This document shows positions 46,080 to 57,653 of a stretch of DNA of 64,000 nt, in pieces; the first letter of the stretch is position 1; the number at the start of each line of letters is the position of its first letter. The translations under genes were made by a program, and so were the position numbers. The notes under the pieces are model-generated. The model had not been told where the DNA came from. It made no database searches and saw only the letters and a program-made list of their open reading frames with translations. Origin of the DNA: Conchocele bisecta (lineage: Eukaryota; Mollusca; Bivalvia; Lucinida; Thyasiridae); NCBI GenBank assembly GCA_029237695.1, contig CM055272.1:30514791-30578790 (forward strand), read 5' to 3'.

Positions 46080-46530
46080 AGAACTGTATCGTTAAACGAA
46101 GCTAATCCCTCGCTGGCAGCCTTAAGACAAATAATCAAGTCCTCAGTGACCTTGACCTTTGGCGGTCGGACGTGGGTCGTATGCATAACAAGGCAGCAAC
46201 CCTAGACACACAGTGTGGCCACATATTATCAAAATCGGTGAAGCGGTTAATGAGTCATTGAACAAGAAAAACATTTTGTTGTTGCCTTACACACAAGGTG
46301 AACATAATTCCTCAGTGACCTTGACCTTGGGCGGTCGGACGTGGGTCGTATGCAAAACAGCACAATCCCCAGACACATACTGTGCCCAACTATTATCACA
46401 ATCGGTGAAGTTGTTCAGGAGTTATTGCAAAATGAAAGGTGTTACTAACGTACGTACGTACGCACGCACGTACGTAGAATGATGGACTAACACTATATCC
46501 CATCTTGCCAATCGGCGAGGGGATAATTAG
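46080..46530. repeat. Element with two ~175-bp repeats and (ACGT)n tail
   Basis: TCCTCAGTGACCTTGACCTT, GGCGGTCGGACGTGGGTCGT and ATTATCA(A/C)AATCGGTGAAG occur twice (about 46139 and 46310). They end in an ACGTACGT tract and ATCTTGCCAATCGGCGAGGG. Confidence 0.7.
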
Positions 46531-46739
46531 TGGACTAGCGCTAGAGTATTCATTATTAATCTGACCTAAACGAACGTACGTATGTCACAAGTATAACCAA
46601 ACAGAATCCTTTATTTTACATGTGGTAACATTCATATATTTAACAGATATTCACATTCTTACTATTCTATGCATTTTATCGACCCGACATCAGACTAGAA
46701 ACAGTCTGCAGTATAATCATGATAATAGGCAAATAACTT

Positions 46740-47710
46740 AACAAGAGGGTCATGATGGCCCTATATCGCTCACCTGTGTAATGTCATAAAAATAAAGCAA
46801 ATAATGGTATGTAAAGTTGTCACTAAATAAACACATGACAGGCACATAGTGCCAATGTGACAAACCGTTTGAAATATGTAATAAAAGGACGACCTTATGA
46901 CAATTCAGAGGCCATCTTGGATGACGCAATCATCCGATTTTGACAAGAAATGAACCACATTTATTGTCTCGTCAATACTTTCAATTTGGTATATGGCATG
47001 ACCATATTCGGTCATTTGACCCCTATTTGACCACACGGGCCACGCCCATTTTTGACCCTGGGGTCACCATTTTAACAGCTTTGAAAGCGCATTGTACATC
47101 GATCATTTCTGCGAAGTTTCGTCGAAATCCGTCCGGCGCGACTGTGGGCTATATTTAGACGGCGGCCATCTTGGATTAGCTACGACCTAAATTTTGAAAA
47201 ATGTGACACGGTTTCACCCAATGACCATAATTGTGAAGTTTGGCTACCATTGGCCAACCGGTTCTTGTCTCAACTAAAATGATGACGTTTTGACATTTCG
47301 GCGGCCATCTTGGATGATGTAATCATCCGATTTCGCTGAAAACTGTACCGGAGCGATCGTCTCGTCGATATCTTTGATTTGATATATGATGCAACCATAT
47401 TCGGTCAACAATCAAATTTGACCCCTATTTGACCACCCAGGCCACATCCATTTTTGACCCCGGGGTCACGATTTTAACAACTTTGAAAGCGCATTGTACA
47501 TCGGTCATTACTGTCAAGTTTGATCGCAATCCGTCCGGCGGTTCGTGAAAAGAACATTGTTTAAGAATGTGTGCTATTTTTAGACTGCGGCTATCTTGGG
47601 TCATTAGCGACGGCCTCCATTTTAACAAATCAGAAAAGGCTTCACCCAATGACCACAATTGTGAACTTTGGCTACCATTGGCCAAGAAGACATGAAATCT
47701 CAAATAAAAG
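46740..47710. repeat. Tandem duplication of ~390 bp with GGCGGCCATCTTGGAT motif
   Basis: Copies at about 46909-47299 and 47300-47705 share GGCCATCTTGGATGA, GACCCCTATTTGACCAC, TTTGAAAGCGCATTGTACAT and ATTGGCCAA. The leader 46745-46790 (GAGGGTCATGATGGCCC..TATATCGCTCACCTG) is a phrase I associate with common molluscan repeats. Confidence 0.75.
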
Positions 47711-48064
47711 GATGACGAGTAGTATATAAGAGTTATAATGATACGGGTTTTAAAAATGTTTATAGTTTTTTTTATATAGTAACAAAAACAGAAAGTCAGT
47801 TAGAAAGATCAAACCGATATGATTTGTAGTTTTTCCTCTTGATAAGAGGTTCAAACTTCACACGCGTCAAAAAAAGCTTCGTCAGAAATAGTGTTCATAA
47901 GCTTCAGCCATTAAAGCACTGTAACCTGTTGGAAAGAGAAATATTAATCGTTTTGTTGTAAACCTCTGTGACATGTGTATAGAAATACCGTTAACTATTT
48001 AACATACTCTGATTGGGTAAACTACTGCTGCCGAGTGGTGTAATTCACCATTATATTAGATTTC
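47711..48064. other. No gene seen
   Basis: AT-rich unique sequence without ORFs. Confidence 0.4.
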
Positions 48065-48390
48065 TGTGTGTGTTTGTTTGTTAGGGTTTAACGGCCTATC
48101 AACAGCTAAGGTAATTTAAGACCGAGTCAATGGGTTTAGTGCTAAATCACATATATTACCTGCATAAATGGGGTGGGGTGGGGAGGTCCCAAAATCCCAA
48201 TCCCAACATCAAAATAATCTTGATCTGATGCCATATCTGATGCCATGGGCAATAACCCAATTCAACTTCCAGGTAACAAAAGAGCCAAAAATAAAAACGT
48301 ACCCGAGGACCAAACCAGGTAAATCATGATTCCTATAAGGAGGAATCCCTATCGTGGATTTACGCCGCCGCGTTCGCTGTAAACTGCTGG
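48065..48390 (-). mobile_element. SINE copy with A/C-rich tail
   Basis: On the minus strand it ends GCCGTTAAACCCTAACAAAC, the tail of the family. Part of the body is rearranged or deleted compared with 52271-52666. Confidence 0.6.
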
Positions 48391-48844
48391 ATGAAATGTA
48401 AATAAGTGTATTATTTACATATATTTCAAATGGAAATTACAAACCTGAATTGCGAGACTTGTTTTAGACTTGGCAGGTATCGGGTACTGTGTTGACGGGT
48501 GTATCACGCTATCGCAATGGATGCTTCCAATTGGAGGAGACTGTTAAAGAGCAATTGCAGAGAAACCACTACACATCTCCACCTGTCATGTCCGCTCCAA
48601 CAGTTTACCGCCAACATTTGAATTGCTAAAATAGTTTATGAAGAACGGAATTACTAGTGATGGGATATTTGTGAATTAAGTCTTAACAATATCAAAATAA
48701 TATGTGTAGTTTGCTTGGATAGGTTTACTGAATAGCCAAGCTTGCGCCCACATGCAACAAATCCTGACCTTCACATAACATCAACTGGGCTTGCCGAATG
48801 TCGCAGCACCATAGAAGACCATCTGACGAATGCATGTGTGAAAA

Positions 48845-49130
48845 TGAAGCTGTATATAGAAATATATATATTCAGCCCCGACATTTGAATAATCGGAATT
48901 GGTGCCAGGTCCATACCACAACAAAGTCACTTGGAATATTCCCCTAAAAGTAATAGGATTAGTAATAATCGTAGTACTCATATAAGGGGTAAAACCATAT
49001 TCAAGTCTCACATACAAGAATGCCTAAGACGTACCTGAGAGGCAAACCAGATATCCGATAGGGTTTCTGGTTAGGATGCATCCTGATCGTTAACTTAACC
49101 ATCGCATGCTCCCAAGCAACAACCACACAC
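48845..49130 (-). mobile_element. SINE copy, tail truncated
   Basis: Shares TATATTCAGCCCCGA, GGTGCCAGGTCCATACCACA and CGCATGCTCCCAAGCA with the 52271 copy. It begins in the body and lacks the tail. Confidence 0.65.
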
Positions 49131-49429
49131 AGAATTGAAATCTCCACCGTTGTTTAACAATATGAAGAGAAACATTTCAACAAACCCCTGGCCTTAAAAT
49201 AACGACTAGTACATTTGGTTAAAATAGATTTATTACACAACATATTGCACCAAATCACGTCGCTGCACAAAGAATTCTCTTTTCACCATTTAGTCCCAAA
49301 ATCAGTCTGGAAAACCCCTGCTTGCCAGTGTGTGCGAGTAGACTTGTGTGATAAACATCCCTAATAGACACATACCACACAATGCATGTATACCAGTCAA
49401 CAAATCACTGTTCAAACCTTAAAGGAACA

Positions 49430-50640
49430 AGGGCATCGCTATTACGAAGCTAATCGCCTCGTTGGCAGCCTTGATAACAACAAAAATAACTAGATTGGTC
49501 AGTAAGCGAGGCTTACGGAATACCCCCCGCGTGGGCCCAGGTACCCCTAAAATATGTAAAAAATTCCAAGTGTGTGGGCTTGTGACCTCGACTCTAGGCT
49601 TAGCGGAGCGGCATGAACGTGAATTCGTCACAGGGTGGTAGAGGTCCATTGGAGCAATGCGTGTGTAAAATGTGAAGCAGATCCGAGCAAGGAAATAGAA
49701 GTTATAACCGATTTCTCAGATGTTAAGTTTTGTAAAGAGACTAAGTATGTGACCTTGACCTCGAGATCAGCGGGCATTTGTCACAGCATGATAGTAGAGC
49801 CTTAGAGGAATGCATGCATGAAAGATTAAGAATTTTCGATGAAAGAAATAAAAGTAACATATTTCTCTGATGTTAAGTTTTGTAAAGAGACTAAGTATGT
49901 GACCTTGACCTTGGGATCAGCGGGGGTTGGACAGTCGTAGATTTGTCACAGCATGATAGTAAAACCTTAGAGGAATGCACAAGTGAAATAATAAGAATTT
50001 TCAATGAAGGAAATAGAAGTAATTTATTTCTCTGATGTTAAGTTTTGTAAAGAGACTAAGTATTTGACCTTGACATTGGGATCAGCGGGGGTTGGACGGT
50101 CATGGATTTGGCACAGCATGGTATTAGAGCCTTACAGGAATGCATGTGTGAAATATTAAGAATTTTAGATGAAGGAAATAGAAGTTAGAACAATATTTCT
50201 CCGATGTTAAGTTTTGTAAAGAGACTAAGTATTTGACCTTGACCTTGGGATCAGCGGGGGTTGGACGGTCGTGGATTTGGCACAGCATGGTAGAAGAGCC
50301 TTACAGGAATGCATGTGTGAAATATTAAGCATTTTAGATGAAGGAAATAGAAGTTAGAACAATATTTCTCCGATGTTAAGTTTTGTAAAGAGACTAAGTA
50401 TTTGACCTTGACCTTGGTCTCAGCGGGGGTTGGATGGTCGTGGATTTGGCACAGCTTGGTAGTAGAGCCTTACATGAATGCATGTGTGAAATATTAAGCA
50501 TTTTAGATGAAGGAAATAGAAGTTATAACAATATTTCTCTGATGTTAAGTTTACGGCGCACGCACGGACATATGGACGGACAACCTGACTCCAGTATACC
50601 CCCCACAACTCGTTGCGGGGGGGGGGGGTATAATTACCTG
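49430..50640. repeat. Element with ~150-169-bp internal repeats
   Basis: The marker CTAAGTAT(G/T)TGACCTTGAC recurs at 49741, 49891, 50056, 50225 and 50394 (spacings 150, 165, 169 and 169). It ends with CGCACGCACGGACATATGGA and a CCCCCCACAACTCGTTGCGG hairpin with a long G-run. Confidence 0.8.
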
Positions 50641-50749
50641 TAATAGTGGTCAGTTTAGTGGTCAGTCTGGACATTTTCACGTGCTAGCACATGCACAGGT
50701 GAATGGTTGACCCAGTCACTATTGTTCAACCGGAGAAGGCTATTGTTCT

Positions 50750-51350
50750 CTCTACAGGTAAGGTGTACAGACCACACGAGAAAACGGGTCTTCATGCATT
50801 AATGTCCAGTTTGTAGAGTGTGCGAAACAAAAAAGGGAGATAACTAAAAAATTAGCTATGCAAGAGTTGTCATTCTTGCGCGTGACACACCTGCGGTTCG
50901 TGGTCTATGCATGTGTGAAGTTTCATGAAAATATTCCAAAGGGTGGTCGAGTTATGCTCAATCAGTGCGCGAAACAAAAAAAGGAGATAACTCAAACATT
51001 AGCTATGCAAGAGTTGTCATTCTTGTGCGGGACACACCTTCGGGTCGTGGTCTATGCATGTGTGAAGTTTCATGAAAATATTCCAAAGGGTGGTCGAGTT
51101 ATGCTCCGGACACGAAATCAGTGTGCAAAACAAAAAAGGGAGCTAAGCAAGAGTTGTCATTCTTGTGCGCGACACACCTTTGGGTCATGGTCTATGCACT
51201 TGTGAAGTTTCATGAAAATACTCCAAAGGGTGTTCGAATTATGCTCCGGACAAGAAGTGTCTGCGGCAGACGCGGACACGCGGACATGCGGACGCAGCAC
51301 GGTGTCAAACCCATAGTATCCCCCTGACGAAGTCCGGGGGATACAATTAA
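50750..51350. repeat. Element with ~140-147-bp internal repeats
   Basis: GCAAGAGTTGTCATTCTTG recurs at about 50860, 51007 and 51147. The tail is GACGCGGACACGCGGACATG followed by a TCCCCCTGACGAAGTCCGGG hairpin. Confidence 0.8.
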
Positions 51351-51664
51351 ACTGGCAAATGCAATGTACTCATGACTGGGTATATTTCGCACCAAATAAT
51401 TTATTTTATTATCATTATAACATGTACAAATAAATATTAAGAGAAGTTCACTCCCAGCTGCGTTAATTTTGCCAATAGCGATCGTCAGTTATGAACATGT
51501 GTTAGAACTCCATACTAGATATGAAATACAAGTACTTTGATTGGTTAAGTCTGAGCTATAGCTTAGCAATTCTATCCGATCAGAAAGTTTATAAACACCA
51601 ACAGATCGTTGACAATATTACAACAGCCAGGAGTATAGCTGACTTGAATACACATGTACTTTAG

Positions 51665-52270
51665 ACAATGATCAACACACGGCCAACAATATACATCCGC
51701 CCGTGGGGTAACCAATGTCGTGGGGTAACCAATGTCGTGGTGTGTCGTGTTGAATACACATGTACATTAGACAAGGATAAACACACGGCCAACAATATAC
51801 ATCCACCAGTGGGGTAACCAATGTCGTGGTGTGTCGTGTTGAATACACATGTACATTAGACAAGGATCAACACACAGCTAACAATATACATCCGCCCGTG
51901 GGGTAACCAATGTCGTGGTGTGTCGTGTTGAATACACATGTACATTAGACAAGGATCAACACACAGCCAACAATATACATCCGCCCGTGGGGTAACCAAT
52001 GTCGTGGTGTGTCGTGTTACATACACATGTACATTAGACAAGGATCAACACACAGCCAACAATATACATCCGCCCGTGGGGTAACCAATGGCGGTTGTGT
52101 GTCGTGTTGAATACACATGTACATTAGACAAGGATCAACACACAGCCAACAATATACATCCGCCCGTGGGGTAACCAATGGCGGTTGTGTGTCTTGCTGA
52201 ATACACATGCACATTAGACAAGGATAAACACGTGGCCAACACTAACATCCGCCCGTGGGGTAACCAATGG
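51665..52270. repeat. 89-bp tandem repeat, left block
   Basis: Units contain ACATCCGCCCGTGGGGTAAC and CACATGTACATTAGACAAGG. Spacing between successive CGCCCGTG is 89 bp. Confidence 0.9.
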
Positions 52271-52666
52271 TTTTGTTTGTTTATTAGCGTTTAACGGCCT
52301 ATCAACAGCTAAGGTCATGTAAGGCCGGGCAAACGGGTTCGATCACATTTTAACCTGCTGCATTGGGGGGAAAATCCCAAAATCAGAACGGAATATTTAC
52401 ATCAAGAACAAATATATTCAGCCCTGAAATTAGAATAACCTGACCTGGTGCCAGGTCCATACCACACCAAGTCACTTGGCCCCTTCCCCTAAAATAGGAT
52501 TACGAATATCGTAATACTCGCATAAGGGGTATAACCAGATTCAACTGTCACATACAAAATGCCAAATACGTATGTGAGGGCCAAACCAGGTCTCCAGTCG
52601 GGATTCCGGTAAGGATGAACCCCGATGTTAAATTACTCATCGCGTGCTCCCACCTGCCACCCACTG
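52271..52666 (-). mobile_element. tRNA-derived SINE with 10-bp target duplication
   Basis: Flanked by TAACCAATGG at 52261-52270 and 52667-52676. On the minus strand the 5' end reads TGGCAGGTGGGAGCACGCG, close to a pol III A box, followed about 40 bases later by GGGGTTCATCC, close to a B box. The 3' end is A-rich (TAATAAACAAACAAAA). It interrupts an 89-bp tandem array. Confidence 0.75.
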
Positions 52667-53140
52667 TAACCAATGGTGGTGGTATGTTGTGTTGTATACA
52701 CATGTACATTAGACAAGGATCAACACACGACTAACAATGTACATCTGCCAGTGGGGTAACCAATGGGGGTTGTGTGTCGTGTTGTATACACATGCACATT
52801 AGACAAGGATAAACACATGGCCAACACTATACATCCGCCAGTGGGGTAACCAATGGGGGTTGTGTGTCGTGTTGTATACACACGCACATTAGACAAGGAT
52901 AAACACACGGCCAACAATATACATCCGTCCGTGGGGTAACCAATGGGGTTGGTGTGTCGTGTTGAATACACATGCACATTAGACAAGGATCAACACACGG
53001 CTAACAATATACATCCGCCCGTGGGGTAACCAATGGCGGTGGTGTGTCGTGTTGAATACACATGCACATTAGACAAGGATCAACACACGGCCAACAATAT
53101 ACATCCGCCCGTGGGGTAACCAATGGCGGTGGTGAGTCGT
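52667..53140. repeat. 89-bp tandem repeat, right block
   Basis: Continuation of the array at 51665, about five units, mostly of the GTAACCAATGG(C/G)GGTTGTG type. Confidence 0.9.
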
Positions 53141-53224
53141 GTTGTGAATGAACGAAGACCCAATAAATAACATGTAGTTCATGACACCAGGCCCACATTT
53201 AGGAAACACAACTCTCGGCCGTTT

Positions 53225-53485
53225 CACATTCATTTATGTATTGCATGGTGTTCAACAGCTAAGGGGGAGGGGGGGGGGAATTAAATTTCCATACAAAAAG
53301 TATATGTTCAGACCTGAAATTCGATTAACCTGATCTGGTGCCAGATCCTCATCACGCCAGTCACTTAGCCCAACTCCCTAAAGTAATAAAATTAATACTA
53401 ATCTTACTACTTTTATACTGTGTATAACCGGATTCCCTGTTATTAAATTACCCTTCTCATGTGCCCAAGCAAGCACCCGTTCTCC
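53225..53485 (-). mobile_element. SINE copy, diverged
   Basis: GACCTGAAATTCGATTAACC and TGGTGCCAGATC match the family. The rest is degraded and contains a G-rich insertion near 53262-53279. Confidence 0.55.
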
Positions 53486-53529
53486 ACATTTGGGCCACAT
53501 GCTAATATAAGGGACCTTACATGTGTGCG

Positions 53530-53600
53530 ACCAGTGTAGTCCCAGAGCAGCCGGTATCTATTTGCAGTGAGATCAGGGCCTACACTGATCACTAGTCACC
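53530..53600. repeat. Hairpin related to the 11430 and 45600 MITEs
   Basis: GACCAGTGTAGTCCCAGAGC and GAGATCAGGGCCTACACTGATC form a stem with the same layout as the GTGCAGATCC family. Confidence 0.5.
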
Positions 53601-53684
53601 ACTGAGGTAGGCTGCGTGACTTCAGGGAAACTCTGGATTCAAATCCTACAGTGAATGTACAAGCGGACCAACAATACAATTACT

Positions 53685-53890
53685 GCATACCTACCGTCCT
53701 ACCGTCTGCCCAAATTGTACGGCTATAAAAACTAAGCCAAAAAAATATAAAAAAATCGATATTAAATTAAAGCAAAATTTAAAAATGAGCCTTCTTTTTA
53801 TTTAGTGAAATTTTGTGAAAAATTTATTTTATGGCGAAAAAAAACAACAATTTCCCCATGTTAAATCATGGAACAGACAGTAGGTATTTT
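53685..53890. repeat. Single arm of foldback family G
   Basis: Resembles 56680-56860: CGTCTGCCCAAATTGTACGG, AAAATGAGCCTTCTTTTTAT and TTTCCCCATGTTAAAT. Confidence 0.6.
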
Positions 53891-54062
53891 TTCTCAGTCG
53901 GTGGTCAATGTGAGAGATAAAACAATACACAATATAAAGCCTTTGTAACATATTCACATAACATAATCTAATAACATAATATAAACTAATCACCATAACA
54001 AAATGAAAACTATAATGGCAAATATTGTGCTTGCAACTTGTAATACATGTACATATGCAATG

Positions 54063-54419
54063 ATAATTCCAGCACAAAAATATTTACACAATTCCCTAAC
54101 ATTTGATTGGCCCGTAGCAAGTCTCTGTCCAAAATTTATCTCCCAGTAAACTCCCACGCCGAACTACTTTCCGTAACCGTGAGGCGCAGTTAAAATAATT
54201 CTTAAGAAAACGGAAAATAAACACATTTTCTTGATGAATTTCTTTCAAATGCTGGAATTATAAGGAATGAATGGCCTTTTTGTGGAATTTATCGGGGATA
54301 TAAACTTGGAAAAGTTGCGGGAATACTGGACGAGGCCTTCCGGCCTTCGTCCAGTATTCCCGCGACTTTTCCATGTTTATACCCCGATAAATTCCACAAA
54401 AAGGCCATTCATTCCTATA
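54063..54419 (-). mobile_element. Hairpin MITE family A, copy 6
   Basis: TIR segment ATTCCAGCACAAAA..TGCTGGAATTATAA, then the hairpin to CATTCATTCCTATAG. Confidence 0.85.
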
Positions 54420-54566
54420 GTAAATGCTGTCAGAAAGTGTTTTACAGTCATATGTTGAATGAGTGAAGTTTTATGGATGTGTTACAACCTGTGACAATTA
54501 TAGACTCGCCATATGCAGCTGACTCCAATGGGGAATTAAAAATCGGCCAACATTTAACAGGAGACA

Positions 54567-54725
54567 CAGGGATTCCGCTGGCGATCGCCACTTTCGCAAT
54601 TGGCGATAAAAATAAACAATGGCAATACAAAATTACAATTTTCGAAAAATCCCAACCAAAAAAAATTTTTTTTTTGTTTTTTTTTTGAAGTGGCGATTTT
54701 TTTATTTTCCCCAGCGGAAGCCCTG
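54567..54725. mobile_element. MITE family B
   Basis: Ends CAGGGATTCCGCTGG and CCAGCGGAAGCCCTG. The interior is made of GCAATTGGCGATAAAAATAA and long T/A runs. Confidence 0.75.
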
Positions 54726-55131
54726 GATACAGATTGATGATTAATAAACCTGAATGCATCGGGACAATTGTGACGTGATACGCGTCAGATACCCCGTCAA
54801 TGTTAAAGTAGCACCCACCATGACACTGTCGCCATGGCTATAACTTAGTTTTGGAAATAAGGCTCCAACACGACGCATTTCTGTGCATTATTGCATCCAC
54901 ATATGGGCTAATGAACCCATAAACCATCACTGAAACTGCGATGCGTAGGTACAAGATACAAGATTTATTTAACGTCGGATAGATTAAAACAGGGCACTGT
55001 TATATCAGTAAACTATTTCCGACAACAAAAACGTGACAATACAACAAAAACATATCAAATGAATAATATTCAGTTTTTAAATAAATATTCTACACTCTAT
55101 GAAGTCATGAATCAGTGCATATAAAATTTTA
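54726..55131. other. No gene seen
   Basis: Unique sequence. Nothing repetitive or coding recognised. Confidence 0.4.
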
Positions 55132-55535
55132 CAAGGTGCATGATCACGTGGTTACAACAACAACAACAATGTCGCCCACTCCAAAGTAAGTATTATTTTA
55201 TATTTTCCTTCATACGCAACAGAATTTTATGAAATATGGTGCAGCAAATGCGTCTTCATGAGCTGCATTTGGTGGTCCAGGGAGATCGGCACAGACTGAT
55301 GTCATTTTTGCGAAGAATCGATTTCCACACGGAAATCGATTCTTCGCAAAAAAAACCCAGAAGTTTGGGCGAATATACAGAGACCACCAAATGCAGTTTA
55401 ACAAGATGCGCCATATTTCATCAAAATCCGTTACATAATAAGGACAATATAAAAGAATACGTACTTTGAATCAGATGGATTCTGGAAGTTTCAGTACTTG
55501 TTGTTGTTGTTAGTAGCACGTGATCATACACCTTG
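55132..55535. mobile_element. MITE family E, copy 3
   Basis: Ends CAAGGTGCATGATCACGTGG and GCACGTGATCATACACCTTG. ATG at 55169 with TCGCCCACTCCAAA/GTAAGT follows the left TIR. The centre is a CGAAGAATCGATTTCC hairpin. Confidence 0.85.
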
Positions 55536-55570
55536 AATGTTACAGCTGACCACACGTTATAATGATGACC

Positions 55571-55880
55571 TGTAGCCTATTTCACCAACATTGCAAAGTA
55601 TACTTATCATGCTTATCTAGCAAAGTATACTTTGAGAAATTTTCAAATTAAGGATAAATTTATTAATTTTTATTATACTGAATTTATTACATTATCACAG
55701 CCATGTTGGCTGTGATAATGTAATAAATTCAGTATAATAATTCTGCATACTTTTAATCATCAAATATATACAGTCGTTAGTTCTATATGAAATAATGCAT
55801 TTCAGGAAAAATAAATGATTACCGGTACTCCCTCAAAGTATACTTTGCGAGAAAAGTAAACTTTGCGAGAAAAGTACTGT
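55571..55880 (+). mobile_element. Palindromic MITE family D, copy 3, central part inverted
   Basis: Same ends as copy 4, but the segments around CTCAAAGTATACTTTG and GATGATTAAAAGTATGCA are in swapped orientation. The right end is decayed. Confidence 0.8.
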
Positions 55881-55932
55881 TGTGATGGTAACTTCATCAG
55901 TTCCATTATTGATGATGACAGGCAATACATGA

Positions 55933-56134
55933 TTAACCCTCGTCATGCGACAAATTATCGTCTGATGTTGTTTGAAATGTACTGTTCTTTCTCCATAAAA
56001 ACATGTCTTGACAGAATTTAGATTCATTTCACTTGAAATATACTTTCTAAAGTGTTGTCAGAGCATGTTTTTGATGATAAAAATGGAAAATAAAAATAAG
56101 ACAACAAAATGTAATTCTGCATTGTAAGGGTTAA
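55933..56134. mobile_element. MITE, TTAACCCTC family, copy 1
   Basis: TTAACCCTCGTCATGCGACA and GCATTGTAAGGGTTAA ends; inner arms TGTCTTGACAGAATTTAG and TGTTGTCAGAGCATG. Confidence 0.7.
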
Positions 56135-56253
56135 GCAAAAGTATATATGGAACTCTATGACCACAACGTTATTTGAAATTCAGTTTACAGCCGAAAAACT
56201 ATTTTGAACATTTTCGGTAGTAACCATCTGCATTATCTTTCAAACTTGTTTCT

Positions 56254-56466
56254 TTAACCCTCACTATGCGGGAGACGAAAATAGTCGTCTGCTGTTTTTC
56301 ATTTTTGCCTTAATTCTGAATAAAAAACCTGTTTTGACAGCACATGAGAATCGTCTCCAGTGGAGACGATTCTCATGCGCTGTCAAAGCAGGTTTTTATC
56401 GAGAAATATTGAAAATAAAACATTTCCAGCAGACGACGAAATTTAAATCAGCGTAGTAAGGGTTAA
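56254..56466. mobile_element. MITE, TTAACCCTC family, copy 2
   Basis: TTAACCCTCACTATGCGGGA and GCGTAGTAAGGGTTAA ends. Central stem GAGAATCGTCTCCAGTGGAG, perfectly self-complementary in its core. Confidence 0.85.
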
Positions 56467-56679
56467 AGTACATGTAGTTGTACTAGTAGTTTTATCTGTT
56501 CATGTCTGTACATTGCTTGTTCGGTACTTCTTTGAGATACCTTATCCGATCAATCCCAGAATCTGCCGACACAAGACGCGACACGTCATGGCAACATGGC
56601 CTCAACTGTAGTTTTGGCTGAACCAACAGTCACAATGATCTAGACGTTTGGTTGGAACAACATTTCCACAACAAACTAC

Positions 56680-57207
56680 TGTCTGTTTCACGAAACCTAC
56701 CCAAATTTTACGGCCATAAAAACAATGCAAAAACAGTATTTTTTTTCGATAATCTTTAACTTTATCAAAATTTAAGAATGAGCCTTCTTTTTTATTTCAT
56801 GAAATTTGGTCAAAAATTTATTTATTACGAAAAATTGATTTGTCTATGGGAATTTAACATGGGGGAAAAGGAGGCAGACGAGTTGTGGGAGGAGTCAGAA
56901 AAATAAAATGGAAATTGACTATGAAACCTGGCTAGATAGCTTGGAAATGATCTAAGAAAACAAATGAAATTTTAAAAATCGGTCCAGTATTTCTGAAATT
57001 CTAAAAATTTCCCCTGAAGACGTCTATGGGGATTTAACATGGGGAAACTGTTTTTCGCAATAAAATCAATATTTGACAAAATTTCACGAAATAAAAAGAA
57101 GGCTCGTTCTTAAATTTTCCTTTAATTTAATATTATCGAAAAAGATGTTGTTTTATAATTGTTTATATAGCCGTAAAATTTGGGCAGCTTTAGTGAAACA
57201 GACAGTA
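56680..57207. mobile_element. Foldback element family G
   Basis: Arms 56680-56860 and about 57025-57207 are inverted: CTGTCTGTTTCACGAAAC / GTGAAACAGACAG, CCCAAATTTTACGGC / GCCGTAAAATTTGGG, GAGCCTTCTTTT / AAAAGAAGGCTC. Confidence 0.85.
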
Positions 57208-57653
57208 ATGAACAATGGAGGTGTTGATCGAGCAGGTTCTGTGTTCAATCTATGGGGCAATTAGCCCCTACTTGTCATACACTTGTCATAAAGCTTAACA
57301 AGCGGCCCAGAATTACGATTCCAATGGGCCAGACCATTTTAACATCTGAAGAGAAAATCCACAGCAAGGAACCAACAATGCCTATTTCAATATTGAGCTT
57401 GAACATGATTTTTGTAATTGAAGATTAACAAATTATTTCATTATATTATTAAAATTCGCAGAAATCAGTGATATTCCACAAAGTATTGCCAATTAATTTT
57501 AGCTGACCCCGTCTTAAGGCATTATGAAGCCAGAGGAATCTTAGTGAATGGGATTAACGTCCCACCCAGCAACAGCTATTAAGGTCATTTGGGGATGGGA
57601 CCTCGGTTTCTTGAAACCAATGTCACTTTCACTTTTTCATCCGAAAGACGAGT
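57208..57653. other. No gene seen
   Basis: Short ORFs only. The area near 57540-57600 loosely recalls the SINE tail (GGGATTAACGTCCCACCCAG). Confidence 0.35.

Noticed and set aside
11865..54458. Recurrent ORFs beginning M(N/K)GLF(V/G)EFIGDINLEK in five places and on both strands
   Set aside because: They read across both arms of the family A hairpin. The palindrome lacks stops in one frame on either strand. No start context, splice sites or synonymous pattern suggests a protein.
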